DNA from: Paenibacillus faecalis
Lineage (GTDB): Bacteria > Bacillota > Bacilli > Paenibacillales > Paenibacillaceae
Assembly (NCBI RefSeq): GCF_900289175.1
Contig: NZ_LT985747.1
Span: forward strand, 372,250 to 436,249
Reading direction: 5' to 3'
Length of the DNA stretch: 64,000 bases
How positions within the stretch are numbered: the stretch's first letter is position 1; the number at the start of each line of letters is the position of its first letter. The notes under the pieces are model-generated. The model did not search any database. It was not told the origin of the DNA and saw only the letters and a list, made by a program, of their open reading frames with translations. This document shows positions 1 through 8,487 of this stretch, one piece after another. The position numbers were made by a program, and so were the translations under genes.

Positions 1-842
1 CCCTGGGCCGGCTCACGCGAAGCGCCGGCCAGGCCTTGCTGCGCGGTGCCCGCGCGCAGCTGCAGCAGCAGATCCTGCAACTTCGTCAGCAGGGTCTGCT
101 GCTGCCCGCGTGCCGCTTCACCTGCAATCGGCCCTCTTTCACCGGCGCCATTTAAAAGCGCCGGCTCACCAGCTTGTTCCACAGATCCCGCTGGCGCATT
201 CGATATCCCAACGTTTTGGCTGGCAGACTGCCCATTTCCTTGTTGACCTCGCAGCACGCCTGCGAGCTGATTCTCAAATGATCTGAGCAGTTCATGAAGC
301 TGAGGGCCAAACACAGCTTGATGCAGCCCTTTTACACTCTCCGGTGTCACAGGCAAGCCGCGATGAAATGCGATCGCTGATGCCTCAACCCACTCGGTTA
401 AAGGGACCTGGGTCGGTTTCATCGCAAGCATATCCTTAAACCGAGCTATATTTTCCTTCGTTAACGGAACTCCTGCCATTTGCATACCGCGAATCAATTC
501 CCGGTTTTCCTTCGTATCCGGCAGGCTTGCGAATTCAAGCACCTCGGCCATTGAGGACGGTGTAAGAGGTTGATTCGAGGATGAACCAAGCGGTTTCAGC
601 ACAGTTGTTCCTTCTTCTCCCGGCGGCTGAACCTGCAACAGTGCCGTTTCCCCTGCCCGAAGCGGCGTCTCCAGCTTGGCTTTCACCTGCACTCCCTGAA
701 TCTGCACAACCGCTTCCTGCCCATTTTCGGAGACATTCATGACGACACCGCGAACGACCTGACCCGGTTTCATCTCCAATGTTTTGGTTTCGCCTGCCTT
801 CTGATCTCCAAGAAGACCGCGAATCAACGATCCGATGTTCAC
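1..842 (-). CDS. FliK/YlqG-like protein, C-terminus beyond the window
   Basis: The reading frame is open from a GTG at 842 to the left edge, so at least 280 codons are present and the C-terminus is missing. GTG is chosen because GGGGAGG lies 8 bases upstream; an in-frame ATG 15 bases earlier lacks such a site. The N-terminal third carries a pattern of the type GQVVRGVVMNV followed by LRAGETALLQVQP, which resembles the N-terminal domain of flagellar hook-length control (FliK-like) proteins. Later parts are rich in Gln, Ala and Gly. In Bacillus subtilis the gene after rnhB is ylqG, followed by the FlhB-like ylqH, so a YlqG-type protein fits by position. Function is not established. GC content rises sharply toward the left edge. 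Confidence 0.7.
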   Translation of the reverse strand, partial: MNIGSLIRGLLGDQKAGETKTLEMKPGQVVRGVVMNVSENGQEAVVQIQGVQVKAKLETPLRAGETALLQVQPPGEEGTTVLKPLGSSSNQPLTPSSMAEVLEFASLPDTKENRELIRGMQMAGVPLTKENIARFKDMLAMKPTQVPLTEWVEASAIAFHRGLPVTPESVKGLHQAVFGPQLHELLRSFENQLAGVLRGQQGNGQSASQNVGISNAPAGSVEQAGEPALLNGAGERGPIAGEAARGQQQTLLTKLQDLLLQLRAGTAQQGLAGASREPAQ

Positions 843-922
843 GTTTTGTTCCTCCCCAAACATCCGTTTTCCTTATATATCGGCAACAGCCCGCCTTTTT
901 ACAAGGCGGGCTGTACAGTTTT

Positions 923-1540
923 CTAAAATAGAGACAACTGCTCCACTTCAATATTCTTTAAAAAGCTCCGCCGATGCAGCGGTGTCGGACCATGAATTGA
1001 AATCTGCTCACGGTGCAGCTTCGTTGCATATCCTTTATGTATAGCGATTCCGTATTCGGGATAAGCCGAATCCCATTCCCCTTCACACAGACGATCACGT
1101 GTAACCTTTGCTACAATGGAAGCAGCTGCAATCGACTGGCTATTGGCATCCCCCTTCACAATGGCCCGCTGCGGAATCTCACTATCTACCTTTTCGGCAT
1201 CCACAAGCAGAAATTGCGGGGGAATCACAAGCTGCTCCAAGGCTTTTTTCATAGCTAGTCTGGCAGCCTGCTTGATATTTATCCGGTCAATCGTTTCAGC
1301 ATCTACCTGTCCCACGCCGACAGCAACCGCCTGCTCCATAATTAGATCATACAGCGCATCCCGCTTCTTGGCGCTGAGCTTCTTGGAATCATTAATCCCC
1401 TCGATAATCAATCCTTCCGGCAGAATAACAGCTGCGGCAACCACATCTCCGAACAGACAGCCACGCCCCACCTCGTCAATGCCTGCTATATGTACATACT
1501 GATTCCAATATTCACGCTCATACATCAATAAATCTGTCAT
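923..1540 (-). CDS. rnhB: Ribonuclease HII
   Basis: Cleaves RNA in RNA-DNA hybrids and single ribonucleotides in DNA, in the cytoplasm. The protein has 205 residues, usual for the family. The DE pair of the active site is in GIDEVGRG (residues 20-27), another Asp lies in LLVDAEKV (about 114) and the fourth in AKVTRDRL. The loop after GRG reads CLFGDV where most RNase HII proteins have PLAGPV, so this region is divergent while the DEDD set is intact. ATG at 1540 is preferred to the GTG at 1543 because AAGGAGT is 7 bases upstream of the ATG. rbgA, its usual neighbour, is about 8 kb away, separated by a sugar cassette. Confidence 0.93.
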   Translation of the reverse strand: MTDLLMYEREYWNQYVHIAGIDEVGRGCLFGDVVAAAVILPEGLIIEGINDSKKLSAKKRDALYDLIMEQAVAVGVGQVDAETIDRINIKQAARLAMKKALEQLVIPPQFLLVDAEKVDSEIPQRAIVKGDANSQSIAAASIVAKVTRDRLCEGEWDSAYPEYGIAIHKGYATKLHREQISIHGPTPLHRRSFLKNIEVEQLSLF

Positions 1541-1713
1541 CACTTTTACTCCTTAATCCCCATGTATAACTTCTGCCAATCGGTCTGCTATAGTACAAAA
1601 GCATGATAACTCTCCATCAGGTGATGGGAGTGTATTTCATATTATATCACTCTACTAGATTATCATAGGTTTGGTGATAACGTCACCCTGTCGGAAGCAT
1701 CCATTCAAAACAT

Positions 1714-1741
1714 AAAAAAACTGCCGGATATCCGGCAGTTT
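1714..1741 (-). terminator. Probable intrinsic terminator, minus strand
   Basis: A perfect palindrome at 1718-1741 (arm AAACTGCCGG, centre ATAT) is followed, reading the minus strand, by a run of seven T. It lies between the sugar cassette and rnhB, and would stop transcripts coming from the fructokinase side. Confidence 0.75.
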
Positions 1742-1948
1742 GCAGCAAGAATTTTTTTCATTTTGAACACATTGTTTTGTAGTCAACCAGCCGCCGTCAT
1801 GCAGCGCCACCTCGCTGAGAGCTGACGGCTTCCTTGATATGATGATGCCGAACAAAATCCAAACAGCTTGTCCTCTTTATATATGACTTCGTTGTTTGTT
1901 CCCTCGCTTCTTTGTTAAATAGACAGCAGGCCTTAGCAGATCCTAAGA

Positions 1949-1978
1949 AGGGCTGATCCACTCTCGCAGATCAGCCCT
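1949..1978 (-). terminator. Hairpin downstream of the fructokinase gene
   Basis: Ten-base arms AGGGCTGATC and GATCAGCCCT enclose a 10-base loop, 24 bases after the fructokinase stop. No T run follows on the minus strand, so it may be a 3'-end stabilising hairpin rather than a full terminator; the stronger one at 1714-1741 is further downstream. Confidence 0.5.
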
Positions 1979-2001
1979 GTCAGGATGAGCTTTCTATATA
2001 A

Positions 2002-2894
2002 TTATGACCGCGCACGGTGTTGCTCTTTCCATGCCTTCAAGCCAAGCGCAAGCGCACCGCACAATCCGGCTTGAGGCCCCAAGCCTGGCGGTACAATGTA
2101 GCTTTCCATATGATGCATTATTTCCGGTGTGTTAACATACCCTTTTAGATTGCGTTTTACTTCTTCACGAATGAGCGGATACAGCTGAGATTGGGACATG
2201 ACGCCGCCCCCCAGCACCACCTTTTTCGGTGAATACATGAGCACAGCGGCACTTACGGATTGAGCTATATAATAGGCTTCAATACCCCAGGCAGGATGAT
2301 CGGCCGAAAGGCAATCGCCCTTTGCCTTCCAGCGTGCTTCGATCGCCGGACCTGCCGCCATCCCCTCCAGGCAGTCACCATGAAAAGAGCATAGCCCTGA
2401 AAAATCATCCTCAGGGTGACGTCTGACCAGAATATGACCTCCCTCCGGATGAACCAAGCCATGAATCAGTTTGCCCTCAGCATATACACCAACACCTACC
2501 CCGGTTCCAATCGTATAATACACACAGCTGTCCAAACCTTTAGCTGCCCCCATAAAACTTCACCATAGGCCGCCGCATTGACATCCGTATCCCAGCCAAG
2601 GGGAACATCAAAATTTTTGTTGATGGTCCCCAGAAAATCAAATCCCGCCCATCCTGGCTTCGGCGTCGTCGTCACGAACCCGTACGTCTTACTGTCCCTC
2701 CGAATATCAATTGGTCCGAAAGAACCAATCCCAATAGCCTCCACATTCCGGTCCTTAAAATAGGATATGACATGAGACAAGGTTTGCTCTGGATGTGCTG
2801 TTGGAAAGGTGATGCTGTCCTCAATAACTCCATTTTCGTTTCCAATACCGCAGACGAATTTAGTGCCTCCTGCCTCGATCGCTCCGATACGCAT
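2002..2894 (-). pseudogene. ROK-family fructokinase, broken by a -1 frameshift
   Basis: Fructokinases of this ROK group phosphorylate fructose to fructose 6-phosphate, the step after sucrose hydrolysis. The first frame (from ATG 2894, AAGGAG upstream) gives residues 1-127 with the phosphate-binding start GAIEAGGTKF and the catalytic stretch DTDVNAAAYGEV, then runs out of homology after VLWG. The second frame (2002-2553) continues exactly from there with AAKGLD, TIGTGVGVG and the H/C/H/C zinc-site pattern HPEDDFSGLCSFHGDC. Joining them needs one extra G in the run GGGGG (complement of 2547-2551), restoring WGAAKGLD. The rest is undamaged, so this is a recent mutation, a homopolymer sequencing error, or a slippage site. 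It is the last gene of the sugar operon, 4 bases after the GH32 gene. Confidence 0.88.
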
Positions 2895-2898
2895 ATTC

Positions 2899-4392
2899 TT
2901 ATTTCTCCTTACCTGTCATCGATACGGTCTGTATTCCTGCCGACAGATCATAAACCGCCAGGGATTCAATCACCGGCTGTTCACTTTCAGCAATCACGGA
3001 TACGCCGGTGGTGACACCGCTCGGATAGATTAAATCGGTAATGACCACACGGCCTTCATCAGCAAACACTTCAACCGAGGAACGGTCCACCAATATGCGC
3101 AGCTCCAACGGTCCGGTTAATCCAGTAAGTGATGCAGAATGCACCCCCGGAAAATCAGGATGAAAATTTGTAATGCCCGATCTGCTTCGATCCACGTACA
3201 CCTTGGCCTCCGTACGATTCCAGCCTACAATAGCTCCTTCATCCGAACCCGTCTGTAATCTAAAACCGATATCATGAGCCGTGTAAATTCGGGCATGGAT
3301 TTCATAGCTCTCCAGTTGCAAGCTAGACAGTTTAGCGGAAGCTTCGCTCGCTGTTGTCTGACTTAAGGACAAAACCTCTTTTTGAACCTTCGTTATTTCT
3401 CGGACCGGCTGCTGGATCAGTCGCCATTCCCCATTCCATTGCTCCAGCTGCAGCTCCCTTGGAGCCGTCATCGCTCCTCTATAACCTTCTGTCGGCGTGA
3501 GATTGGCATACTTCCAGTTGCTCATCCAGCCGATAAACAGACGTCTGCCATCTTCATCCGGTATATCCGACCAGGTTACACCCGCATAATTGTCTCTGCC
3601 GTAATCGAGCCACCGGGCTTCCCCTTTGGACCTCGCATCCGGTACAAAACGCTCCCCGTCAAATTCCCCCGTGAAATATTGGATTCTAGAGCCTTCTACA
3701 CATTCGGGATTGTCGCCGATGCTGACAATCATCACCCATTTTGATCCGCCTGCTTTGGTAGGAAGCGGGAACAAATCCGGACATTCCCACACTCCATCAT
3801 GAGATCCCATGCCTTGACCAAATTCACTGGCAAAGGTCCATTCTTTTAAATTGGGAGAACGGTACAGGCATACCGTCTGACCACAGGCAATAATCATCAC
3901 CCATTGGGAGAAAGGCTCATGCCAGAACACTTTAGGATCACGAAAATCTACGTAAGATTCATGCCGCAGCACCGGATTCCCTTCATACTTCATCCAGGTT
4001 CTGCCTTTGTCCTTGCTGAAGGCAAGGCTTTGATATTGAGTGACTTTTCCCGTATCAGGCAATTCCTTGTGGTGCGTGAATATGGCGACAAGTCCGGGTT
4101 CTTCCTCAAAAAAACCAGTTGTATTGTTCCAATCCACTACAGCACTTCCCGAAAATATCGTGCCATGCTCATCCGGCTCAAGAGCGACAGGCAACTCTTC
4201 CCATGTCAGCAGATCCTTGCTGACTGCGTGCCCCCAGTGCATCGGTCCCCAAGTCATACCAAAAGGGTGATATTGAAAAAAAAGATGGTACTCCCCTTGA
4301 AAATAAACCATGCCATTCGGGTCATTCATCCAGTTTTCCCTAGGGGAAAAATGATAGGTACCGCGATAGTTTTGTGTATGCATTGTTGTCAT
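2899..4392 (-). CDS. GH32 sucrose-6-phosphate hydrolase / fructan hydrolase
   Basis: Intracellular glycoside hydrolase family 32 enzyme that releases fructose from sucrose, sucrose 6-phosphate or short fructans; 497 residues, no signal peptide. The nucleophile motif WMNDPNG is at residues 21-27 (Asp24), the transition-state-stabilising FRDP motif near 150 and the acid/base WECPD near 204; the C-terminal part forms the usual beta-sandwich, ending with the SSVEVFADEG stretch. ATG 4392 has GGGAG 7 bases upstream. Because uptake here is by an ABC importer rather than a PTS, unphosphorylated sucrose or fructo-oligosaccharide is the more likely substrate. It sits between the binding protein gene and the fructokinase on one strand, so co-expression is likely. 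Confidence 0.9.
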   Translation of the reverse strand: MTTMHTQNYRGTYHFSPRENWMNDPNGMVYFQGEYHLFFQYHPFGMTWGPMHWGHAVSKDLLTWEELPVALEPDEHGTIFSGSAVVDWNNTTGFFEEEPGLVAIFTHHKELPDTGKVTQYQSLAFSKDKGRTWMKYEGNPVLRHESYVDFRDPKVFWHEPFSQWVMIIACGQTVCLYRSPNLKEWTFASEFGQGMGSHDGVWECPDLFPLPTKAGGSKWVMIVSIGDNPECVEGSRIQYFTGEFDGERFVPDARSKGEARWLDYGRDNYAGVTWSDIPDEDGRRLFIGWMSNWKYANLTPTEGYRGAMTAPRELQLEQWNGEWRLIQQPVREITKVQKEVLSLSQTTASEASAKLSSLQLESYEIHARIYTAHDIGFRLQTGSDEGAIVGWNRTEAKVYVDRSRSGITNFHPDFPGVHSASLTGLTGPLELRILVDRSSVEVFADEGRVVITDLIYPSGVTTGVSVIAESEQPVIESLAVYDLSAGIQTVSMTGKEK

Positions 4393-4477
4393 TGATGTTC
4401 TCCCTCACTCTTTTTATTATATGGAAGGGCTGTCAGCCCAAGCCGGTATCTGCACAACCCTTCGTGAATCTACTATA

Positions 4478-6079
4478 TTACTGTGTAAACCTGTCATATC
4501 CGGCCTGCTTAATCGACAGCCATTCCTGCAGTCCCAAACGATCCAGTTCCTTCAGATACTCATCCCATTCCTGCTCCACTTTGCCATTTTGATACCATTC
4601 GGTTCGCATGCGCTCCAGATATGGGAACAAATCGGCCTCAATAGTGGATAAGCTGTCCAGCTCTTCGATCGAGAAAAACACTTTTGGATACGTGTTCTCG
4701 GCCTTCATGTGCGGCACCATAACGTCCTTCATCAGTTGCAGTCTCCAGGCGGCATCATCCGGCATCGTTGTATACTTGCCGAAATACTCATCCAAAATCG
4801 TGAGCGGTCCAGCTATACTTGTTTTTTGTCTTAGCTCCACAGGTGCAGTGCCCTCTAGCGGTAAATGCTTCAGCATTCCTTTTTCCTCATCGAGTTCAAA
4901 AATATTTTGCTGTGTATCATCTCCATAGGTACCCCAGTTGTTCTGAACCGACTGAAGCGGGTCATAGAGCTGGTCAACCCACTTTGCGGTCTCTTCCAGC
5001 TTCTCGTTGCTGCTTGTAATGACCATTCTTCCCCGGTCGAAGCCGATTCCGTTTGTCCTTGTCACATTCACCTCACCGGATGGGCCCGCAAGTGGCGGCA
5101 GTAATTCGTACGAATCATTCATACCTGTAATATTCGCTTTATCCCATGTAAAGTACAGACCATAGCGGTGATCCTTCCCTTTAGCCAGGTACGTGTTCCA
5201 ATCCTGCTGGAAAGCCTCAATATCAATTAAATCTTCTTTATACAGCTCATGGATAAAGGATACCGCCTCCTTGTACCCTTCTTCTGCCGCGGTGAATACC
5301 ACCTTCCCGTCATTGGTCACTACCGTATGGTCCCAGTTCTCCCCGAGACCGAACGAAGCGAACAGGAAGGTAAGATCTTCGCCGCCCGGCTTGTTGATGA
5401 AAGACAACGGAATTTCATCCGCTTGTCCGTTGCCGTTCGGATCTTGCGTTTTAAATGCAATCAGCACTTCCTTAAGCTCCTCAGTCGTTGTCGGCATTTC
5501 CAGGCCCAGATTGTCGAGCCACTCAACATTGATCCACGGGAAGTTGTCAACCGATTGAATCGCTTCTTTTCCCGATCCGAGTTCTTCGATCCATGGGAAA
5601 GAGTAAATATGTCCGTCTGGAGCTGTAAGCATATTTCGGTATTCCGGATTTTCGTCCAGAATTTTTTTGAAATTCGGCATATGTTGATCAATTAGGTCCT
5701 CTACCGGGATAATGACACCGTCCTTTGCCAGTTTTAACAGGTCGTAATCCCCGTATCCGGCATCAAAAATCGCATCAGGCAAATCACCGCTTGCGACCGC
5801 TAGGTTACGCTTTTCGATAAACACATCACTTGTGTAGTTCTTCCAATTGATATGAATACCGGTTTGTTCTTCAAGCCTCTTGTTGATCAACTTATCATTT
5901 GGATCAGCAGGTGCAAGCGGCGAGCTTTGGGTCAGAAAATTCAACGTCACCTTACCGTCAGGTGATTCGTTCACCTGCTCATCCCCGCCGCCGCACCCGG
6001 ATAATGCCAGCACAGCAGCCAGTGCGGAAAACACAACAGCTTTCTTGCTCCAATGTTTCTTTGTCTGAGTCGTTCTCAT
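4478..6079 (-). CDS. Sugar ABC transporter substrate-binding lipoprotein
   Basis: Family 1 extracellular solute-binding protein (LplA/YtcQ-like), 533 residues, at the long end for the family and typical of Paenibacillus paralogs. A basic start is followed by a hydrophobic segment and the lipobox LSGC (Cys about 29), so it is a membrane-anchored lipoprotein on the outer face. ATG 6079 has GGGAGGT upstream. It captures the sugar for the two permeases encoded just upstream on the same strand. The neighbouring GH32 gene suggests sucrose or fructo-oligosaccharides as ligand; that is inference from context. Confidence 0.88.
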   Translation of the reverse strand: MRTTQTKKHWSKKAVVFSALAAVLALSGCGGGDEQVNESPDGKVTLNFLTQSSPLAPADPNDKLINKRLEEQTGIHINWKNYTSDVFIEKRNLAVASGDLPDAIFDAGYGDYDLLKLAKDGVIIPVEDLIDQHMPNFKKILDENPEYRNMLTAPDGHIYSFPWIEELGSGKEAIQSVDNFPWINVEWLDNLGLEMPTTTEELKEVLIAFKTQDPNGNGQADEIPLSFINKPGGEDLTFLFASFGLGENWDHTVVTNDGKVVFTAAEEGYKEAVSFIHELYKEDLIDIEAFQQDWNTYLAKGKDHRYGLYFTWDKANITGMNDSYELLPPLAGPSGEVNVTRTNGIGFDRGRMVITSSNEKLEETAKWVDQLYDPLQSVQNNWGTYGDDTQQNIFELDEEKGMLKHLPLEGTAPVELRQKTSIAGPLTILDEYFGKYTTMPDDAAWRLQLMKDVMVPHMKAENTYPKVFFSIEELDSLSTIEADLFPYLERMRTEWYQNGKVEQEWDEYLKELDRLGLQEWLSIKQAGYDRFTQ

Positions 6080-6144
6080 GTTAAAAGACCTCCCGATAGC
6101 ATGTAATAGATTAATGCACTTTTATGTGGAGGCAGGCCCAATCC

Positions 6145-7026
6145 TTATTTAAGCGAACCTACCATGACACCTTTTTCAAAGTATTTTTGAAAAAACGGAT
6201 ACATAATTAGCAACGGAAGACTGGATACAACAATCGCTGAGTATTTAATCATTTCAGACAGCCGTTTCAGCTCTGCCATTGCCAGCTGATCACTGATCAT
6301 GCCCGGCGCAGCCTGGTTTTGAATCAGGATCGATCTGAGTACAAGCTGTAGCGGGTGCAGCTTTGGATCATCAAGATAAATCATAGCGTCAAAAAACGCA
6401 TTCCATTGCCCGACAAAAGCATACAGCGCAAGTACAAAAATGATGGGCTTGGACAGCGGAAGAACGATGCGGAAAAATATCATGATATCGGATGCTCCAT
6501 CCACATTGGCTGCTTCCTTCAGCTCATTCGGTACACCCTTAAAAAAGGTTCTGGACAGTATGATGTTCCACACATTTACCGCTCCTGGAATAATGACAGC
6601 CCATACGGTATCCAACATGCCAAGCTCACGAACAAGCAAATATGTAGGGATGAGTCCCCCGCTGAAAAACATTGTAATGATAAACAGCGTCATAAAGAAA
6701 TGACGTCCGGCCAGCCGCTGATCTGAAAGCGCATACCCTGCACAAATGGATACTGTTACCGTTAGCAGAACAAAGGCCGATGAATATAGCAGCGAATTGG
6801 CAAACCCCCGCAACATAGCGGGATTGGACAAAATCATCTGATATCCGTCCAGGCTCCAGTCCGAAACCTTGAACGATAGCCCTTGATTCAGTAGTACAGT
6901 CGGATCCATGAACGAAGCCACTACAATGTAAACCAATGGGACTACAATAATTAAGATGGCAAGAGTTAAAAAAATAGCATTTAGCGTTAACAAAAAACGG
7001 TCAAAGCGTGAATGCTTGACGGCCAT
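6145..7026 (-). CDS. Carbohydrate ABC permease (LplC/YesQ type)
   Basis: Inner-membrane subunit of a CUT1-type sugar importer, 293 residues with six predicted hydrophobic segments. The cytoplasmic EAA-type loop that contacts the ATPase reads EAANVDGASD, followed by IFFRIVLPLSKP. The ATG at 7026 is preferred over the TTG at 7035 because AAGGAG is 11 bases before the ATG but only 2 before the TTG. It partners with the permease encoded immediately upstream and with the lipoprotein downstream. No ATPase gene lies in the operon, so a shared MsmX-like ATPase elsewhere is expected. Confidence 0.88.
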   Translation of the reverse strand: MAVKHSRFDRFLLTLNAIFLTLAILIIVVPLVYIVVASFMDPTVLLNQGLSFKVSDWSLDGYQMILSNPAMLRGFANSLLYSSAFVLLTVTVSICAGYALSDQRLAGRHFFMTLFIITMFFSGGLIPTYLLVRELGMLDTVWAVIIPGAVNVWNIILSRTFFKGVPNELKEAANVDGASDIMIFFRIVLPLSKPIIFVLALYAFVGQWNAFFDAMIYLDDPKLHPLQLVLRSILIQNQAAPGMISDQLAMAELKRLSEMIKYSAIVVSSLPLLIMYPFFQKYFEKGVMVGSLK

Positions 7027-7046
7027 GTTGATCAAAACTCCTTTCC

Positions 7047-8012
7047 TTAGTACAGTCCTTCGCCCTCATTAAGTTTCTTGACAACAAAGTTTACCGTCAC
7101 TAGCAGAATGACATTGATAACCGAGTTGAACAAACCAACTGCCGCTGAGTAGGCATAATCACCTGATTGCAAGCCAACCTTATATACATAGGTCGGTATA
7201 ATCTCAGAGGTGGGAAGGTTCATGGATGTCTGCATCAGATATGCCTTTTCAAAACCAATAGACATAATGCCGCCAGCAGCGAGAATAAAAACAATCGCCA
7301 TTATAGGCTTTATCGTTGGCAAGTCGATGTTTCGAATTCGCTGGAGCAAGTTGGCCCCGTCGAGGCTTGCGGCATTATGAAGCTCTGGATCGACATTAGC
7401 GAGTGCTGCTACATAGATAATGGAGGCCCAGCCTGCCCCCTGCCAAATATCAGACAGGATATAAATCCAACGGAAATATTCTGGCTGTGACATAAACATC
7501 ACCGGTTCCCCGGTAAGCCAAGTGATGATCTGGTTGACCGGCCCCGTTGGAGACAGGAAAATAAAGAGCATCCCGACAATGACCACAACCGAAATAAAAT
7601 TCGGCGCATACAGAAACAGCTGAATATTTTTCTTTACACCCGCTTTGCGGACTTGGTTTAGCATCAGTGCGAGTAAAATCGGAACCGGAAAGCTAAAGAT
7701 GAGACCAAAGAAACTTAGCTTAAGCGTATTCATAAAAATCACATCAAAATTGGGAGAGCTTAAAAATTTCTCGAAATGCTGAAAGCCTACCCAATCACTT
7801 CCCATGATCCCTTTTAGCGGACTAAAATCCTTAAAAGCGATAATAGCTCCGTACATCGGGAAGTATTTAAAAATAATCGTTAATATGAGTGCAGGAGCAA
7901 GCAATATATACAAAAAATAATTTTTCTTAATAAAGCCAAGGAATGACCCTCTCGTTCTTCTTTTTTGCAATACGACTGCTCCATCATTGGCTGGTTCCAC
8001 CAAATGTTCCAA
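7047..8012 (-). CDS. Carbohydrate ABC permease (LplB/YtcP type)
   Basis: First gene of the sugar operon; 321 residues, six hydrophobic segments after a basic N-terminus (QKRRTRG). The EAA-loop equivalent reads NAASLDGANLLQRI, the ATPase-contact region of binding-protein-dependent permeases. The start is uncertain: a TTG at 8012 has AAAGGG almost abutting it, and nearby TTG and GTG codons a few triplets later have better spacing. Transcription probably starts from the promoter at 8103-8131, leaving a long leader of roughly 80 bases that holds a CcpA/LacI-type site. Confidence 0.86.
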   Translation of the reverse strand: MEHLVEPANDGAVVLQKRRTRGSFLGFIKKNYFLYILLAPALILTIIFKYFPMYGAIIAFKDFSPLKGIMGSDWVGFQHFEKFLSSPNFDVIFMNTLKLSFFGLIFSFPVPILLALMLNQVRKAGVKKNIQLFLYAPNFISVVVIVGMLFIFLSPTGPVNQIITWLTGEPVMFMSQPEYFRWIYILSDIWQGAGWASIIYVAALANVDPELHNAASLDGANLLQRIRNIDLPTIKPIMAIVFILAAGGIMSIGFEKAYLMQTSMNLPTSEIIPTYVYKVGLQSGDYAYSAAVGLFNSVINVILLVTVNFVVKKLNEGEGLY

Positions 8013-8057
8013 ACCCTTTACCCCCGTTCATTCTAAAGTAGTTAACATGCAGCTTAC

Positions 8058-8071
8058 AGAAAAGGTTTTCA
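8058..8071 (-). promoter_or_regulatory. cre-like / LacI-type operator in the sugar operon leader
   Basis: On the minus strand the site reads TGAAAACCTTTTCT, an imperfect dyad that differs from the CcpA cre consensus TGWNANCGNTNWCA at two fixed positions. It lies just downstream of the predicted transcription start, where a bound repressor would block elongation. It could bind CcpA or the LacI-family protein encoded at 8488. Confidence 0.45.
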
Positions 8072-8102
8072 TTTTTGCACTGATGTTTAATCTCGCCTTT
8101 AC

Positions 8103-8131
8103 AATTTATCAAAGCGTGTAACATTCGTCAA
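8103..8131 (-). promoter_or_regulatory. SigA-type promoter of the sugar operon
   Basis: Minus strand -35 TTGACG (8131-8126), 17-base spacer, -10 TAAATT (8108-8103). A perfect 10-base palindrome TGCAATTGCA lies at 8155-8164, upstream of the -35, and could be an activator or repressor site. Confidence 0.55.
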
Positions 8132-8206
8132 TAACTTTTGTAAAATTATTTTTGTGCAATTGCAAATGTGTATTTGTTCATTACATTGTAAGATGTGGAT
8201 TCTTTT

Positions 8207-8236
8207 TTGACAAAATTGACAAAATTCAAGTATTCA
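8207..8236 (+). promoter_or_regulatory. Possible promoter of the LacI-family gene
   Basis: TTGACA at 8207-8212, 18-base spacer, TATTCA at 8231-8236. A second TTGACAAAA follows 9 bases after the first. The remaining leader to the start codon at 8488 is long (about 245 bases) and AT-rich. Confidence 0.35.
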
Positions 8237-8330
8237 GGACCTTTCATCTTACTCTCCTCCTTTTTTTACGCTAAAATCACAGGATTATTGATTTCTCACA
8301 TTTTCAAATACAATATATTTAATGAGTAAA

Positions 8331-8350
8331 ATGTAAACACTAGTTTTCAT
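8331..8350. promoter_or_regulatory. Inverted repeat before the regulator gene, possible operator
   Basis: ATGTAAAC and GTTTTCAT (7 of 8 bases complementary) flank ACTA. The position, about 140 bases before the regulator start and in the divergent intergenic region, suits an autoregulatory operator. The rest of 8013-8487 is AT-rich and holds no gene. Confidence 0.4.
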
Positions 8351-8487
8351 TTGTAAAGTTAAGGTTGCTATTTTATCCAATCTATTATACATTTGACATG
8401 AGAATATTCAGGTCGATAGAGAGTAAACAATTTCAGGGTAACCCAGACCTTAGTATGAACTAGATCATTTGAGGTGAAATCAAATAC

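Larger units (their letters stand above)
1541..2001. other. Gene-free stretch with hairpins
   Basis: No credible gene is seen in these 461 bases. A 66-codon minus-strand frame at 1655-1855 runs through a terminator-like palindrome and has no ribosome binding site, so I do not call it. The stretch holds the two hairpins listed separately and a weaker one at 1609-1631 about 70 bases before rnhB. Confidence 0.6.

Noticed and set aside
535-951. 138-codon minus-strand frame
   Set aside because: Out of register with the FliK-like gene, which has a better ribosome site and family-like sequence.
1655-1855. 66-codon minus-strand frame
   Set aside because: Runs through a terminator palindrome and lacks a ribosome site.
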